Below are positions 1-7,658 of a stretch of DNA of 64,000 nt, piece by piece. How positions within the stretch are numbered: the first letter of the stretch is position 1; every line of letters begins with the position of its first letter. The DNA is from Paenibacillus thiaminolyticus (GTDB lineage Bacteria; Bacillota; Bacilli; Paenibacillales; Paenibacillaceae), in assembly GCF_007066085.1 (NCBI RefSeq), contig NZ_CP041405.1, positions 2,790,001 through 2,854,000 of the forward strand, read 5' to 3'. The notes beneath the pieces are model-generated. The model was not told the origin of the DNA, did not search any database, and was given only the letters and a program-made list of their open reading frames with translations. The position numbers and the translations under genes are program-made.

Positions 1-472
1 CGACGTTCGTGACGACATTTTGAATCGCGGCCACATCATCGGTCACCCGCTGGATGACCTCGCCGGAGCGGGCCGCAGTGAAGAAGCCGACCGATTGCAG
101 CTGCAGGTTACGGAACAGCCCCTGCCGCAGATCGGACATAATATGCTGGGTCACGAGCGTATTGAGATGGCTCTGCAGCACGCCGAGCATCCCGCTTGCG
201 ATCGGCAGCCCGACGAGCAGCGCGGCACAGGTCAGCAGCAGCGCCACATCCTTGTTCGGGATGGCGATGTCGATAATGCGCTGCATGACGAGCGGCGGCA
301 GCAGGCCGATAATGGCGCCGGAGAGCGCCAGAAAAACAATCCAGAAAAGCCGGAACAGATACGGTCGGAACAAGGCCCCGATCCGCTTGAAGGACACGTC
401 CTTCACCGAGACGCGCGGCTGCCCCTTCGCATCCCGAATGGGGACCGAGCGGTTGCCCCAGCCTTGGTACAT
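1..472 (-). CDS. ABC exporter (fused membrane and ATPase type), 5' part only
   Basis: The first 157 codons of a gene that runs off the left edge. The start ATG at 472 follows an AGGGGG ribosome site at about 7 bases. After a charged cytoplasmic leader of about 35 residues come the first two membrane helices of a type I exporter fold, then QHIMSDLRQGLF, FFTAARSGEVIQRVTDD and AAIQNVV, which are typical of the ABC_membrane domain of half-size multidrug or lipid exporters. The ATPase domain would lie outside the window. Substrate cannot be told. A TATAAT-like hexamer (TTATAATAG on the minus strand near 570) could be its -10 box, but I see no convincing -35. Family call is firm, function is not. 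Confidence 0.85.
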   Translation of the reverse strand, partial: MYQGWGNRSVPIRDAKGQPRVSVKDVSFKRIGALFRPYLFRLFWIVFLALSGAIIGLLPPLVMQRIIDIAIPNKDVALLLTCAALLVGLPIASGMLGVLQSHLNTLVTQHIMSDLRQGLFRNLQLQSVGFFTAARSGEVIQRVTDDVAAIQNVVTNV

Positions 473-654
473 TCAGATTCCCCCTCATCATCCGGCTTCT
501 CTCCCCATTTACGCCGATATATGTCTTGCCTTACACTGTCACCATTGTAGTACTGTGATGTTGATTCTATTATAATCGCAATTATGTCGTTAGGAAGACA
601 TTGTCTGGAGAAAAAACGGGGGTAATCCACGTGACTCGCTGCACAGCTCTCGAA

Positions 655-837
655 AATCCTGCGATAACACAGGATTCTTCACCGGCCCTCTCTCTGAAAA
701 AAGAAATCCTGCTAAAGTGCAGCAATTCGCGGCGCCATGGCTTGATATGGAGGGGAACCGGGTGAAAAGCTGCATTCTGGCAGGAATTTTGTTAAAAAGT
801 CGAAAAACCAAGAGAAAAACCTGCGCTTTTGCAGTAA
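655..837 (+). repeat. Four-palindrome intergenic element, copy A
   Basis: Four imperfect palindromes of the form CCTGC-N5-GCAGG, usually followed by AATT, begin near 658, 708, 769 and 819, so the spacing is 50, 61 and 50 bp. The same four-unit layout, in the same orientation, recurs at about 48251-48437 and 49828-50012. I do not recognise it as a named repeat family. Ends are approximate. Confidence 0.75.
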
Positions 838-846
838 TTAGGCCGC

Positions 847-990
847 AAGAGACACCGAGCAGTTCGTTTTCTGCGCTGATGAGATATTGGTCATAAGAGA
901 CAAAGAGCAGTTCGTTTTCTGCGCTGATGGGATATTGGTCATAAGAGACAAAGAGCAGTTCGTTCCCTGAGCTGATGGGATATTGGTCAT
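847..990. repeat. 48-bp tandem repeat, three copies
   Basis: Three consecutive 48-bp units start at 847, 895 and 943. Each begins AAGAGACA and carries GAGCAGTTCGTT and GATATTGGTCAT. They differ at only a few positions, and a fourth unit breaks off after AAGAGG at 991. The period is a multiple of three, but no frame looks translated. Confidence 0.9.
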
Positions 991-1252
991 AAGAGGCTAG
1001 GGGGATGGATCTATAGACTTATGTACTGCACGCCGCGTCGTCCCGCTCAACGACAGTATTGATTTATCAATTTGCCTGGGAACCTCGGCTTACCGGGTTT
1101 GCTCCGTACAGGTTTTGCATATACTTCTGCCCATTGCATCTTTCGTAGCAATTCTGCTCTATGCAGGCATTTCAAGTAAGGCTTTAGTATAAGCAGAACT
1201 TGCAGACTAAGGTGGACTTGCATGCTAAACAGGTTAAGTAGCTTCACAGACT

Positions 1253-1305
1253 AGCAAACTAAGCAGGTAAGCTGACGAAGCAAACTAAGCAGGCTAAGCT
1301 GACGA
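1253..1305. repeat. 26/27-bp tandem repeat, two copies
   Basis: AGCAAACTAAGCAGG, then an optional C, then TAAGCTGACGA, occurs at 1253-1278 and again at 1279-1305. Shorter decayed fragments (AAGCAG, CTAAGC) extend on both sides from about 1160 to 1350. Confidence 0.75.
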
Positions 1306-1398
1306 AGCAGCTTTGCAAGTTAAACAGTGTGCAGGTCTTACAAGCTAAGCAGCCTATCTACTTAACCTTCACCCCAGCTAGCCGCGCACCACGCGTGC

Positions 1399-1427
1399 AA
1401 AAAAGAGAGCAGTCCGCGACTGCTCTC
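1399..1427 (-). terminator. Rho-independent terminator of the nan operon
   Basis: On the minus strand GAGAGCAGTC, a 3-base loop and GACTGCTCTC form a perfect 10-bp stem followed by TTTTTT. It lies about 130 bases past the stop of the RpiR gene and is the evident end of the nanE-ROK-rpiR transcript. Confidence 0.85.
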
Positions 1428-1559
1428 CGGCTGAGGCCATCAAAATCCATAATGGCGTTCCATACGGGAAAGAAAGCAAAGGGGCCCCCAGAAAACGCGC
1501 CAGCATCGCTTGTCAAGGTTGCCAGCCCCCACGGATGCTATCCCCTTAACCTGTCTGCC

Positions 1560-2423
1560 CTACAGCAGCTTCTCAATGACGGCGTTCGCCGTGCTCTCCT
1601 TGTTGTCGATCGATTCCTGGTACGTGCGCTTAAAATACTCGACATACAGCACATCCAGCAAGTACAGCTGCGCGATCTTCGCGGACAAGGAGCCGCCCTG
1701 GAGCGGGCCCTCATTCGCTCCGCAGAGGAGCGTAACGTCCGAGTGCAGCGTCAACGGAGATTTGACGAAGCGGGTGATCGAGATGATCTTGGCCCCCTTC
1801 TCCTTCGCTTTCTTCGCGGCCTCGATCGTGTCCTTGGTCGAGCCCGAGTACGAGAACATGACCGCCACGTCGCGCTCGGTCATGAGGGCGGCCGACATCA
1901 TCTGAAGATGGGAGTCGAAGGAGCATTCCGTCTTTCTCGTGATGCGCATAAATTTGTTCTTCGCTTCGAGTGCGGTAATCAAGGACGTGCCCACGCCAAA
2001 AAAATGAATGCGTTCCGCCTGAATCATATAGCCGATCGCCTTCTCGATATCGTCCGCCTTGAGGAGGTCATACGTCTCGTTGATCGCATTGACATTCGTG
2101 GTCAATACTTTGGATGCCACCTGCTCGATCGTGTCGTCCATCCCGATCTGCTCGGTCAGCTGCGGGATTTCATTTTCCGCCGTAATGCTGTGCGCCAATG
2201 CGATCTTGAACTCCTGATAGCCCTTGAAAGTAAGCGACTTGCAGAACCGGAAAATGCTCGATTCCCCAACGTCGCAGGCATCGGCCAGATCAGTGATGGA
2301 CATATAGATGACGCTTCTCGTATGCTCCAATATATAATCCGCTACTTTGCGCTCGGTGTTCGTGAAGGAATTATACATGGAATGAATGCGGGTCAGAATA
2401 CTTATATTACGCAGTGCATCCAC
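1560..2423 (-). CDS. RpiR/MurR-family transcriptional regulator
   Basis: A 287-residue regulator. Residues 1-80 form the HTH_6 domain (NSFTNTERKVADYIL, then a helix-turn-helix with CDVGESSIFRFCKSL). Residues about 125-260 form a SIS sugar-isomerase fold (HFFGVGTSLI, FSYSGSTKDTIEAA) that in this family binds a phosphosugar. It lies 15 bases after the ROK kinase and is the last gene of the nanE operon, so the inferred effector is ManNAc-6-P or GlcNAc-6-P and the inferred target the promoter at 4135-4164. The first start is a GTG abutting a GGGGGG run, too close for an ideal ribosome site, so the true start may be slightly downstream or translation may be coupled. Repressor or activator is not decidable from sequence. 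Confidence 0.9.
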   Translation of the reverse strand: MDALRNISILTRIHSMYNSFTNTERKVADYILEHTRSVIYMSITDLADACDVGESSIFRFCKSLTFKGYQEFKIALAHSITAENEIPQLTEQIGMDDTIEQVASKVLTTNVNAINETYDLLKADDIEKAIGYMIQAERIHFFGVGTSLITALEAKNKFMRITRKTECSFDSHLQMMSAALMTERDVAVMFSYSGSTKDTIEAAKKAKEKGAKIISITRFVKSPLTLHSDVTLLCGANEGPLQGGSLSAKIAQLYLLDVLYVEYFKRTYQESIDNKESTANAVIEKLL

Positions 2424-2438
2424 CCCCCTAGTGTATAT

Positions 2439-3317
2439 TTACGGCAAAAAACGCGATGCGGCGCCCAACAGCCCCGCCTTGTTCCCGAGCGAAGCCTTGA
2501 CGATGCGAACCCCGGCGAAGCTGGCCATAATGAACTCCTTCGTCCGCGCTTCCGCCTGACGGACCAGCTCGTCCCGCTCCATGACGCCGCCGCCGATCAC
2601 GATGGCGGAAGGATTGAAGATATGGACGATGGACGCCAGCCCGGCCGCGACTTCCGTGATCCAGCCGTCAACGACACGCCGCAGCGGCTCGTTGCCCTTG
2701 TCTATTTTATCAAATAATATCCGCCCGTTGATACATTCCGGATCAACCTGCCGCGCCATATGGACGAGTGCCGTCGTCGAGGCGAATTTCTCGTAATACG
2801 GCTTGAATTCCGGATCGCGGCCTTCCGCCCAAGCATGCGTCATCATATGGCCGAACTCGGCGGCCACGCCGTTCGCCCCCCGGTAAATGCCGCCATTCAT
2901 GACGATCGCGCCGCCGATGCCTGTGCCATAGGTCAGACACAGGAAGTCGGCATAGGAGCGGCCGGCGCCGAAGCGGCCCTCGCCCAATGCAGCCGCATTA
3001 ACATCATTCTCAACCCGGACCGGCTTGCCGAACCGCTCCGTCAGCCTGTCCGCGATGCGCATCCCCGTGTACCCCGGAATATTTTCATTGGCGTAGACGA
3101 TCACCCCCGCATCCGCATCGACCTGTCCCGCCGTGCTGACGGCAATCGCATCATAGCCGCTGTACTCCTCCAGATGAGCTATAAGCTTCCCGATGACATG
3201 CTCGCCGCCGCGCTTGCTCTCGGTCTCGTATTCCTGGAACCGCTCAATCCGTCCCGACTCGTCGCACAGGCCGATCTTGGTCGTCGTCCCGCCAATATCC
3301 GCCGCCACAATTTTCAT
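2439..3317 (-). CDS. ROK-family sugar kinase, probable N-acetylmannosamine kinase
   Basis: A 292-residue ASKHA-fold kinase. The phosphate-binding loop ADIGGTTTKIGLCD is at residues 5-18, followed by VENDVNAAALGE (catalytic Asp in ENDVN), TYGTGIGGAIV and GGGVM. It sits between nanE and an RpiR regulator, so phosphorylation of ManNAc to ManNAc-6-P, the substrate of NanE, is the likely role. The canonical ROK zinc motif (CxCGxxGC) is absent: after AAEFGHMM the region has no cysteines and is instead rich in charged and aromatic residues. That pattern exists in some firmicute ROK kinases but makes substrate prediction weaker. A glucokinase-like activity cannot be excluded. Confidence 0.85.
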   Translation of the reverse strand: MKIVAADIGGTTTKIGLCDESGRIERFQEYETESKRGGEHVIGKLIAHLEEYSGYDAIAVSTAGQVDADAGVIVYANENIPGYTGMRIADRLTERFGKPVRVENDVNAAALGEGRFGAGRSYADFLCLTYGTGIGGAIVMNGGIYRGANGVAAEFGHMMTHAWAEGRDPEFKPYYEKFASTTALVHMARQVDPECINGRILFDKIDKGNEPLRRVVDGWITEVAAGLASIVHIFNPSAIVIGGGVMERDELVRQAEARTKEFIMASFAGVRIVKASLGNKAGLLGAASRFLP

Positions 3318-3383
3318 AACGAACGCCCTGCCCTTCTATATGCGCTGTGTAGAACACAATCAGAGCATCATGACTAGACGATG

Positions 3384-4082
3384 CTATTCAGCCCGCTCAA
3401 TGGCCTGTACGAAGCGCTTCGTAATCTCCATCGGTCTCGTAATCGCCGAGCCGACGACGGCTGTATGCACGCCGAGATCGAATGCCCGCTTCAGCTCCTC
3501 CGGCGTCGAGATGCCGCCTTCCGCGATGACCGGGACGGGGGAAGCGGCCGCAAGCTTCTCCAGCAGCTCGAAGTCCGGCAGCGCCTTGCCCCGGGTCGCT
3601 TCCGTATAGCCGCTCAGCGTCGTGCCGATGCAGTCGAAGCCCAGCTCGATCGCGGTCATGGCCTCCTCGTAGGTGGAGCAATCCGCCATAAACAATTGAT
3701 CCAGATACTTCGCTTTTAACTGCGGGAACTGCTCGGCAATCGTCGTTCCGTCCGGCCGCACCCGATCCGTCGCGTCAATGGCGATAATATCGACGCCTTC
3801 GCGATAGAGCAGTCCGACTTCCCGGTCCGTCGGCGTAATGAACACATCCGAGCCTTCATAGTCCTGCTTGATAATGCCGATGATCGGCAGCTTCACCTGC
3901 TTCTTCATCTCCTGAATATCTTCGACGCTGTTCGCGCGGATTCCCGCCGCTCCGCCCAGGAAGGCGGCATACGCCATTCTCCCCATGATGAACGGGCTGT
4001 GCAGCGGTTCATCCGGCAGCGCCTGGCAAGACACGATCAGCTTTCCTTTGACCTGTTCAAATACAGTGGCATTTCGGTTCAT
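3384..4082 (-). CDS. nanE: N-acetylmannosamine-6-phosphate 2-epimerase
   Basis: A 232-residue (beta/alpha)8-barrel epimerase that turns ManNAc-6-P into GlcNAc-6-P in sialic-acid and ManNAc breakdown. Diagnostic stretches are [44 protein letters not shown] and VIAEGGI followed by [11 protein letters not shown]. The length is normal for NanE. It is the first gene of a minus-strand operon with the ROK kinase (66-base gap) and the RpiR regulator. GTGGAG about 9 bases upstream serves the ATG at 4082. No sialic-acid lyase or transporter lies in the window, so the pathway is completed elsewhere or the operon serves ManNAc only. Confidence 0.95.
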   Translation of the reverse strand: MNRNATVFEQVKGKLIVSCQALPDEPLHSPFIMGRMAYAAFLGGAAGIRANSVEDIQEMKKQVKLPIIGIIKQDYEGSDVFITPTDREVGLLYREGVDIIAIDATDRVRPDGTTIAEQFPQLKAKYLDQLFMADCSTYEEAMTAIELGFDCIGTTLSGYTEATRGKALPDFELLEKLAAASPVPVIAEGGISTPEELKRAFDLGVHTAVVGSAITRPMEITKRFVQAIERAE

Positions 4083-4134
4083 CTGTATGCATCTCCACGT
4101 AAGTAATGTATTTCTTCACTCCGAAGTTATCCTT

Positions 4135-4164
4135 ACTATATCACCGTACGGACCATACAGTAAA
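4135..4164 (-). promoter_or_regulatory. Promoter of the nanE operon with overlapping dyad
   Basis: On the minus strand TTTACT (-35), an 18-base spacer and TATAGT (-10) form a sigma-A promoter about 50 bases upstream of nanE. The promoter is also an imperfect inverted repeat (ACTGTAT ... ATATAGT), a plausible operator for the RpiR regulator encoded at the end of the operon. Confidence 0.55.
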
Positions 4165-4291
4165 TTATTTTCTTTTTATGTTTTACTTTTGAAAAAAATT
4201 TCTTCCCATTATAACTCCATGGACATGGTCACGTGTGTGAGCTCCGGAATGGCTTCCGTCACATTATGCAAACTTTCGGGAACATTTGTCA

Positions 4292-4320
4292 TTGATTCCC
4301 CCCGGGGCATTCTTTATACT
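4292..4320 (+). promoter_or_regulatory. Sigma-A promoter of the lysP leader
   Basis: TTGATT at 4292-4297, a 17-base spacer and TATACT at 4315-4320. It lies about 55 bases upstream of the lysine aptamer and is divergent to the nan operon. Confidence 0.7.
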
Positions 4321-4374
4321 TAACGAATATAACGTGCCATTGTGCACATCATGCAAATCCTCATCCTATCCGAG

Positions 4375-4553
4375 ATGAGGTAGAGGTTGCGGTTGTTAGT
4401 AGTAGCTCTGCGGAGGCGGGAAGCGCCGAGGAGGCAGAGGGAAAGGAACCACCGCCGAAGTCTGCGGGCATCTTCCAGCACGCGGGCTGGGGCTGTTGCC
4501 GAAAGGCGCAGCACTGTCATACGGGACTACCCGTTCCCGTATGGTGCGCTATC
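4375..4553 (+). promoter_or_regulatory. Lysine riboswitch (L-box)
   Basis: The aptamer begins with GAGGTAGAGG, which pairs with the closing CTATCTT near 4550 as helix P1. Between them are the conserved AGTAG, GGAAAGG, CGCCGAAG, GGGGCTGTTGCCG, CTGTCA and GTGCGCTATC blocks of the lysC/lysP-type L-box. The element lies directly upstream of an amino-acid permease and ahead of an intrinsic terminator, so bound lysine should stop transcription of the permease. The call is by motif order only; no covariance search was run. Confidence 0.9.
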
Positions 4554-4583
4554 TTTTAAGGAAGGGTATGATGGGGACGGTCT

Positions 4584-4617
4584 AACCGTCGGACGTGATA
4601 CGCTCGAACGGTTTTTT
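4584..4617 (+). terminator. Riboswitch-controlled terminator
   Basis: AACCGT...ACGGTT closes an interrupted stem (AACCGTCGGACG against CGCTCGAACGGTT) followed by TTTTTT. The preceding GACGGTCTAACCGTC offers a competing pairing, as expected for an anti-terminator. Confidence 0.75.
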
Positions 4618-4677
4618 GTCATGTCGCCGCTCCTTCCGACCACTGTTCAATTACCAAGGAAGCGAGGGTTTTCAACA

Positions 4678-6129
4678 ATGAAGGCAACAGAAGATAATCG
4701 GCAGTCCGGGCTGCGCCGCAGCCTGAAGACCCGTCATATTACGATGATCGCGCTTGGGGGCTCCATCGGCACAGGGCTGTTCCTGGCCAGCGGCGGAGCC
4801 ATCGCCCAAGCGGGACCGGGCGGCGCGCTCGCCGCCTATATTGCCGTCGGCATCATGGTCTACTTCCTGATGACCAGTCTGGGGGAGCTGGCAACCTATA
4901 TGCCGGATCCCGGATCGTTCAGCACCTATGCGACGCGCTTCGTCGATCCGTCGTTCGGGTTCGCGCTGGGCTGGAATTTCTGGTTCAACTGGGCGATTAC
5001 GATCGCTTCGGAGCTGGTGGCCGCTACGCTCATCATCAAGTACTGGTTCCCTGACAGCAATTCATTTATATGGAGTCTGCTCTTCCTCAGCGTCATCTTC
5101 TTGCTGAATTTTTTGTCCGTCAAAGGCTATGGGGAGTCCGAATATTGGTTCGCTATCATTAAAATCGCAACGGTTGTTATATTCCTCGTCGTCGGCGTGC
5201 TCATGATCTTCGGCATCCTGGGCAGCGAACGCGTCGGCTTTGAAAATTTCCGGATCGGAGACGGTCCGTTCCACGGCGGATTTTTCGCGCTGCTCGGCGT
5301 CTTCATGGCGGCAGGATACTCGTTCCAGGGCACCGAGCTCGTCGGGGTCGCCGCCGGCGAGAGCGAGAACCCGCGCGAGAGCGTGCCGCGCGCCATCCGG
5401 CAGGTATTCTGGCGGATCCTGCTGTTCTACGTGTGCGCCATCTTCGTTATCGCGCTGCTGATTCCGTACACGCATCCGAGCTTGCTGGCCAGCGATGTGG
5501 ACAGCATCAACACGAGCCCGTTCACGCTCGTCTTCGAGAAGGCCGGATTCGCGTTCGCAGCCGCGATTATGAATGCCGTCATTCTGACCTCCGTGCTGTC
5601 AGCCGGCAACTCGGGCATGTATGCCTCGACGCGCGTTCTCTGGGTTCTCGCGAAGGAAGGCAAGGCGCCCAAGTTCTTGAGCAAGCTGAACAAACGCGGC
5701 GTTCCGATCAATGCGCTCATCATCACGACGATTATCGGCATGCTCGCCTTCCTGGCCACCTTCTTCGGGGACGGCGTCGTCTATATTTGGCTTTTGAACG
5801 CCTCCGGCATGTGCGGCTTCATCGCTTGGCTCGGCATCGCGGTCAGCCATTACCGCTTCCGGCGGGCCTTCGTGAAGCAAGGCCACGATCTGAAGGAATT
5901 GCCTTATAAGGCGAGATTCTTCCCGTTCGGCCCGCTGTTCGCCTTCGCGCTCTGTATGATCGTCATTGTCGGACAGAACTATCAGGCCTTCACCGGGGAA
6001 GGCATCGACTGGAAGGGATTATTGATGACCTATATCGGTCTTCCGATCTTCCTCTCCGTCTGGCTCGGTTACAAATGGAAGCACCGGACGAAAATGATTC
6101 CGCTGGACGAATGCAAATTCGACACCTGA
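4678..6129 (+). CDS. lysP: Lysine-specific amino-acid permease (APC family)
   Basis: A 483-residue membrane transporter with about 12 helices. The amino end RRSLKTRHITMIALGGSIG followed by TGLFLASGGAI is the first helix and substrate loop of the AAT/LysP group. Later FLSVKGYGESEYWFA, FQGTELVGVAAGES and ARFFPFGP are typical of LysP. It takes up lysine with protons. The lysine riboswitch immediately upstream is independent evidence for the substrate. I chose the ATG at 4678 because it follows AAGGAAGCGAGGG and starts the family homology; the open frame extends back through the riboswitch, but that part is leader RNA. A strong terminator follows at 6151. Confidence 0.93.
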   Translation: MKATEDNRQSGLRRSLKTRHITMIALGGSIGTGLFLASGGAIAQAGPGGALAAYIAVGIMVYFLMTSLGELATYMPDPGSFSTYATRFVDPSFGFALGWNFWFNWAITIASELVAATLIIKYWFPDSNSFIWSLLFLSVIFLLNFLSVKGYGESEYWFAIIKIATVVIFLVVGVLMIFGILGSERVGFENFRIGDGPFHGGFFALLGVFMAAGYSFQGTELVGVAAGESENPRESVPRAIRQVFWRILLFYVCAIFVIALLIPYTHPSLLASDVDSINTSPFTLVFEKAGFAFAAAIMNAVILTSVLSAGNSGMYASTRVLWVLAKEGKAPKFLSKLNKRGVPINALIITTIIGMLAFLATFFGDGVVYIWLLNASGMCGFIAWLGIAVSHYRFRRAFVKQGHDLKELPYKARFFPFGPLFAFALCMIVIVGQNYQAFTGEGIDWKGLLMTYIGLPIFLSVWLGYKWKHRTKMIPLDECKFDT

Positions 6130-6150
6130 TCCGAATCATACGAGGATACG

Positions 6151-6197
6151 GCCCGCTTGCGCGTGGGGATTTTCCCTCCCGCGCAAGCGGGCTTTTT
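6151..6197 (+). terminator. Terminator after lysP
   Basis: GCCCGCTTGCGCG and CGCGCAAGCGGGC form a perfect 13-bp stem followed by TTTTTC. It separates lysP from cydA. Confidence 0.85.
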
Positions 6198-6284
6198 CGG
6201 CTTCCGCGAATTGGGTAATCATGCATATTCCGCACCTATTTTCCACACACTAAGCGGAAATGACAGCAGAAGAGGTGTGTTTGT

Positions 6285-7658
6285 ATGGATTCCGTTACGA
6301 TGACCCGCTCCCTGTTCGGCACGTCGATGGCTTTCCACATTATATTCGCGACGCTGGGGGTCGGCATGTCGCTCATGATCGTGTTCGCGGAGATTATGTA
6401 CTGGCGCAAGAAGGATTCGGATTATGCGATCATGGCGAAGCGCTGGACCAAAACATTAGGCATCCTGCTCGGCGTCGCCATTCCATCAGGCACCATCGTC
6501 GGCGTCATGCTCGCTCTCCTGTGGCCGGGCTTCATGGAAATCGTCGGCCATGTCATCGCGCTTCCGTTCCAGATTGAGATCTGGGCTTTTTTCTTCGAGG
6601 CTTTGTTTATGGCCATCTACTTCTACGCAGCGGATCGCTTGACCCATGGCATGCGCATCTTGAGCGTCTTCTTCGTCATGGTCGGAGCCAGCGCCTCCGC
6701 CGCGCTGATCACGGCCGCACAGGCATGGATGAATACGCCGGCCGGCTTCCGCATCGTCGACGGGAAGATTACCGACGTCGATCCGTGGGCGGCTTTCTTC
6801 AATCCTTCGTATGCGACCTCGGCGCTGCACGTGCTGAGCACGGCCTATATGACCGGCGCCTTCTTCGTCGTGACGGTCGCGGCCTGGCGCCTGCTCAAGC
6901 GCAATGTGACGGAGCGGGAAGCAGCTTATCACCGCAAGGGGCTTATGCTCGGCCTCGTCATCGGGCTCGTCATGACGCTCGCCACCGCGCTGAACGGCCA
7001 TGCCGCCGCCCAATCGATGTACCGCCACAATCCAGAGAAGCTGGCTGCGGCCGAGGCGCTGTTCGAGACGACGACCCATGCTCCGCTCGTCCTCGGCGGC
7101 ATTCCCGATCCCGAGACGCGGACGATCAAGTATGGCATCGAATTCCCGGGCATGCTCAGCTTCCTCGCCTCGAACCGGTTCGATGCCGAGGTGAAGGGGC
7201 TCAATGAGATTCCGCGCGAGGATTGGCCGCCGCTCTTCGTCCACACCTTGTTCAATCTAATGGTCGTCATCGGCTTCGGCCTGCTCGGGCTGGCGCTTGT
7301 CGTCGTGCTGTGGCGCGCGTTCACGCGCAAGTCGCCGCGCCCGTATCCGCGCTGGCTCCGCTATGTGCTGGCCGTCACCGGACCGCTGTCGCTGCTGTCC
7401 ATCGAGATCGGCTGGATTTTCAGCTGCTCCGCGCGCCAGCCGTGGACCATCTACCGCATCCAACGCACGTCGGAAGCGGCACTGCAGAGCGACAATATGG
7501 GCTCGTTGTTCCTCCTCTTCGTCGGCATCTATGTGCTGCTGCTCGTGCTGACGGCGCTCGTGCTCCGCTTCTACTTCCGGCGGCATCCCGTCTCCGCGGA
7601 GCTGCAGGAGCCGACGCCGGATCATGACCGTCCGCATACGGAGGAGGCATTCACATGA
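6285..7658 (+). CDS. cydA: Cytochrome bd-type quinol oxidase subunit I
   Basis: A 457-residue membrane subunit that oxidises quinol and carries the three haems of a bd-type terminal oxidase. FGTSMAFHIIFATLGVG holds the first haem-ligand His at residue 18. GFMEIVGHVIALPFQIEIWAF, ALHVLSTAYMTGAFFV and GHAAAQSM follow in family order, and the Q-loop is of the short type usual in Bacillota. The near-universal GRQPW motif is ARQPW here, in a CSARQPWTIY context. AGAGGTG precedes the ATG. The stop overlaps the cydB start by 4 bases, so the two are translationally coupled. I saw no clear redox-regulator operator upstream. The subunit call is firm; the exact haem content is not predictable. Confidence 0.92.
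   Translation: MDSVTMTRSLFGTSMAFHIIFATLGVGMSLMIVFAEIMYWRKKDSDYAIMAKRWTKTLGILLGVAIPSGTIVGVMLALLWPGFMEIVGHVIALPFQIEIWAFFFEALFMAIYFYAADRLTHGMRILSVFFVMVGASASAALITAAQAWMNTPAGFRIVDGKITDVDPWAAFFNPSYATSALHVLSTAYMTGAFFVVTVAAWRLLKRNVTEREAAYHRKGLMLGLVIGLVMTLATALNGHAAAQSMYRHNPEKLAAAEALFETTTHAPLVLGGIPDPETRTIKYGIEFPGMLSFLASNRFDAEVKGLNEIPREDWPPLFVHTLFNLMVVIGFGLLGLALVVVLWRAFTRKSPRPYPRWLRYVLAVTGPLSLLSIEIGWIFSCSARQPWTIYRIQRTSEAALQSDNMGSLFLLFVGIYVLLLVLTALVLRFYFRRHPVSAELQEPTPDHDRPHTEEAFT

Larger units (their letters stand above)
473..1398. other. Gene-free intergenic region rich in repeats
   Basis: No open frame here has a ribosome site or a recognisable protein. The stretch holds one copy of a four-palindrome element (655-837), a 48-bp tandem repeat (847-990) and degenerate short repeats around AAGCAGGCTAAGCTGACGA (about 1160-1370). 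It separates two minus-strand transcription units. Confidence 0.7.

Noticed and set aside
847..990. CRISPR array at the 48-bp repeat
   Set aside because: No spacers between units; plain tandem repeat.
1329..2717. A 462-codon plus-strand frame across the RpiR and ROK genes
   Set aside because: It spans a terminator and two real antisense genes and shows no recognisable protein.
4387..4677. N-terminal extension of the lysine permease by 97 codons
   Set aside because: The segment is the lysine riboswitch and terminator; the permease homology and ribosome site support ATG 4678.
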